Source of the DNA: an uncultured Pyrinomonas sp.
GTDB lineage: Bacteria; Acidobacteriota; Blastocatellia; Pyrinomonadales; Pyrinomonadaceae
Direction of reading: 5' to 3'
DNA: 6,689 nucleotides
Assembly (NCBI GenBank): GCA_937135995.1
Contig: CAKZOF010000133.1
Location: 1-6,689, forward strand
The first letter of the stretch is position 1; each line of letters opens with the position of its first letter. Under the pieces are notes generated by a model, which was given only the letters and a program-made list of their open reading frames with translations, was not told the DNA's origin and searched no databases. Of the stretch, positions 5,589-6,689 are shown in pieces. The position numbers and the translations under genes are program-made.

Positions 5589-5679
5589 ATGATAAGCTCT
5601 CGCTCTTTCAACACTCGCGCCCAGTTGCCCAACGAGCGGCGCGCCCTTCTCCGGAAGGCCTTGTTTCGAGGAGAGCGAC

Positions 5680-6438
5680 ATGAACCAACAGAACCACACG
5701 GCAAACGAGACGATGTCCACGGCAGAAACGCTCAGCGCGATCTTCTTCGAACCAGCGCGGGCGTTCGATTCGTTGCGTGCACGACCGCGCTTTCTCGCCG
5801 CGACCTTGATCTTCATCGCAGTCGTGACGCTCTACAACATGCTACTCATCCAACGGATAGGTTACGAAAATCTCGTCCGCCGGAACGTGGAAGAGGCCCC
5901 GCGCCTTAGCAACATGACGCCGGAAGCCAAAGAGCAGATCATCGAACAGCAGATGAAGCCGGTCTTCAAGTACCTGAGCTACGCTTCGCCGGCCGTCGTC
6001 ATCGTCCTTTTCATCGCCATCGGCGGGGCGCTCTATCTCGCCGGCGCGTTGGCGATGGGCGGGAAGATGAACTACTGGCAAGCGCTCTCCGTCTACGTCT
6101 ATTCGAGTCTGCCGCCTGTTATCCTGAAGACGATCGCCGACACGGTGATGCTCTTTCTTCAAGCGCCCGAAGAGATCGATATCACGCAAGCGCGCAGAGG
6201 ACTAGCGCGTGCCAACCTCGGCTTCCTCGTGGATGCGACGGCGCATCCGGTGCTGGCGACGCTGCTGGGCGTGTTCGACCTTTTCGCTTTCTACGGGCTG
6301 TATCTGGCCGCCGTCGGCCTGGGACGCGTCGCCCGCCTTTCGGCTGCCGCTGCGTGGGGCGTGGTGCTGGTAGTCTGGCTTCTGGGCGTGGCGCTGCGCG
6401 TCCTGTTCGCGCTCCTCGCGGGAACGGCCATGGCCTGA
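5680..6438 (+). CDS. YIP1-family integral membrane protein
   Basis: A 252-residue polytopic membrane protein. The opening (TLSAIFFEPARAFDSLRARP, 17-36) is the cytoplasmic lead-in typical of bacterial YIP1-domain proteins ('i..FfeP...F..l...p.f'). It is followed by about five hydrophobic helices: 38-57, 104-125, 135-159, 192-214 and 222-248. A charged Glu/Gln-rich loop (66-97) separates helices 1 and 2, and helix 3 carries a SLPP kink (142-145) seen in the family. Eukaryotic Yip1 proteins act in vesicle traffic; the bacterial ones have no settled function. The start at 5680 has AGGAG (5669-5673) six nt upstream; an internal ATG at 5713 has no comparable site. It stands alone in this window after a probable terminator; any partner gene would lie to the right. 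Family call good, function unknown. Confidence 0.82.
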   Translation: MNQQNHTANETMSTAETLSAIFFEPARAFDSLRARPRFLAATLIFIAVVTLYNMLLIQRIGYENLVRRNVEEAPRLSNMTPEAKEQIIEQQMKPVFKYLSYASPAVVIVLFIAIGGALYLAGALAMGGKMNYWQALSVYVYSSLPPVILKTIADTVMLFLQAPEEIDITQARRGLARANLGFLVDATAHPVLATLLGVFDLFAFYGLYLAAVGLGRVARLSAAAAWGVVLVVWLLGVALRVLFALLAGTAMA

Positions 6439-6689
6439 GTCGGCGGAAGAATTTCCAGCGAGCGGTTCTGCGCACATCGCGCCTTGGACTCGCGCGAGCG
6501 CGGCGCTGTCACCGGAGTCGAGCGCGGAAGCGGTGCCGAGAGGTAGTGAAAGTCACCGCGCGCCGAGAGACGGATCGCGCTCGCAAGCTCGACCGGCGGA
6601 GAGCGGCGGATGCAGTTGCAGCGCAAAGCGAAAAGAGACGGATCTTGCATGCGGCGCGCCGCATCGACAGTTCTTAACTGAACCACGGC
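6439..6689. other. Right-edge spacer without a supportable gene
   Basis: After the YIP1 stop codon no frame gives a recognisable protein or a start with a good ribosome-binding site. The open plus-strand frame ending at 6677 and the minus-strand frame starting at 6686 translate to arginine-rich sequence without domains. The stretch contains the palindrome at 6649-6664 and an 11-bp direct repeat, AGAGACGGATC, at 6566-6576 and 6634-6644. No clear terminator for the YIP1 gene is seen. Confidence 0.5.
6649..6664. repeat. 16-bp perfect palindrome
   Basis: ATGCGGCG followed immediately by CGCCGCAT, a perfect 16-bp palindrome with no spacer, in the non-coding stretch after the YIP1 gene. It could bind a dimeric regulator of a gene beyond the window edge. 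In sequence this GC-rich it may also be chance. Confidence 0.4.

Noticed and set aside
6291..6686. 131-residue minus-strand open frame at the right edge
   Set aside because: It overlaps the YIP1 gene's last membrane helices on the other strand and shows no domain or ribosome-binding site.

Overview
This is an ordinary chromosomal stretch from a free-living, fairly GC-rich bacterium, with no mobile element, phage, CRISPR array or stable-RNA gene visible. It holds one partial and five complete protein genes. The organism cannot be fixed from the sequence alone. A YqjD/YqjE-type envelope gene set beside a PcrA-like helicase and a YIP1-family membrane protein would suit an acidobacterium-like lineage, but that is a low-confidence inference.

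Layout. (1) Positions 1-727, minus strand: the N-terminal 242 residues of an aldehyde dehydrogenase of the Sad/YneI succinate-semialdehyde dehydrogenase group; the C-terminal half runs off the left edge. (2) 728-1183: a 456-nt divergent intergenic region with a plausible promoter and dyad for the dehydrogenase and a weak ECF-like promoter candidate facing right. (3) 1184-2670, plus strand: three tightly packed genes for small membrane-anchored proteins. They are a DUF883/YqjD-ElaB-like protein, a YqjE-like 'phage holin family' two-helix protein, and a DUF3618-containing protein, the last two overlapping by 28 nt. (4) 2671-3080: a structured spacer with three hairpins, one of them a strong 17-bp stem that probably ends the operon, then a candidate promoter for the next gene. 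(5) 3081-5402: a complete UvrD/PcrA DNA helicase with all SF1A motifs and the C-terminal Tudor-like domain. (6) 5403-5679: a spacer with tandem short repeats and a probable terminator. (7) 5680-6438: a five-helix YIP1-family membrane protein. (8) 6439-6689: no supportable gene.

How they fit together. The three-gene cluster is the only clear functional unit. In proteobacteria, proteins of these kinds (YqjD, YqjE, YqjK) are encoded together and linked to stationary phase or stress, and YqjD anchors to the membrane and binds ribosomes. Here the third gene carries DUF3618 and a long extra tail instead of a typical YqjK. The dehydrogenase, helicase and YIP1 genes look like independent transcription units. 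I found no convincing new defence, secretion or mobile system. The second-look items are the extended third protein of the cluster, the LEA-like stretch in the first, and the structured intergenic regions.
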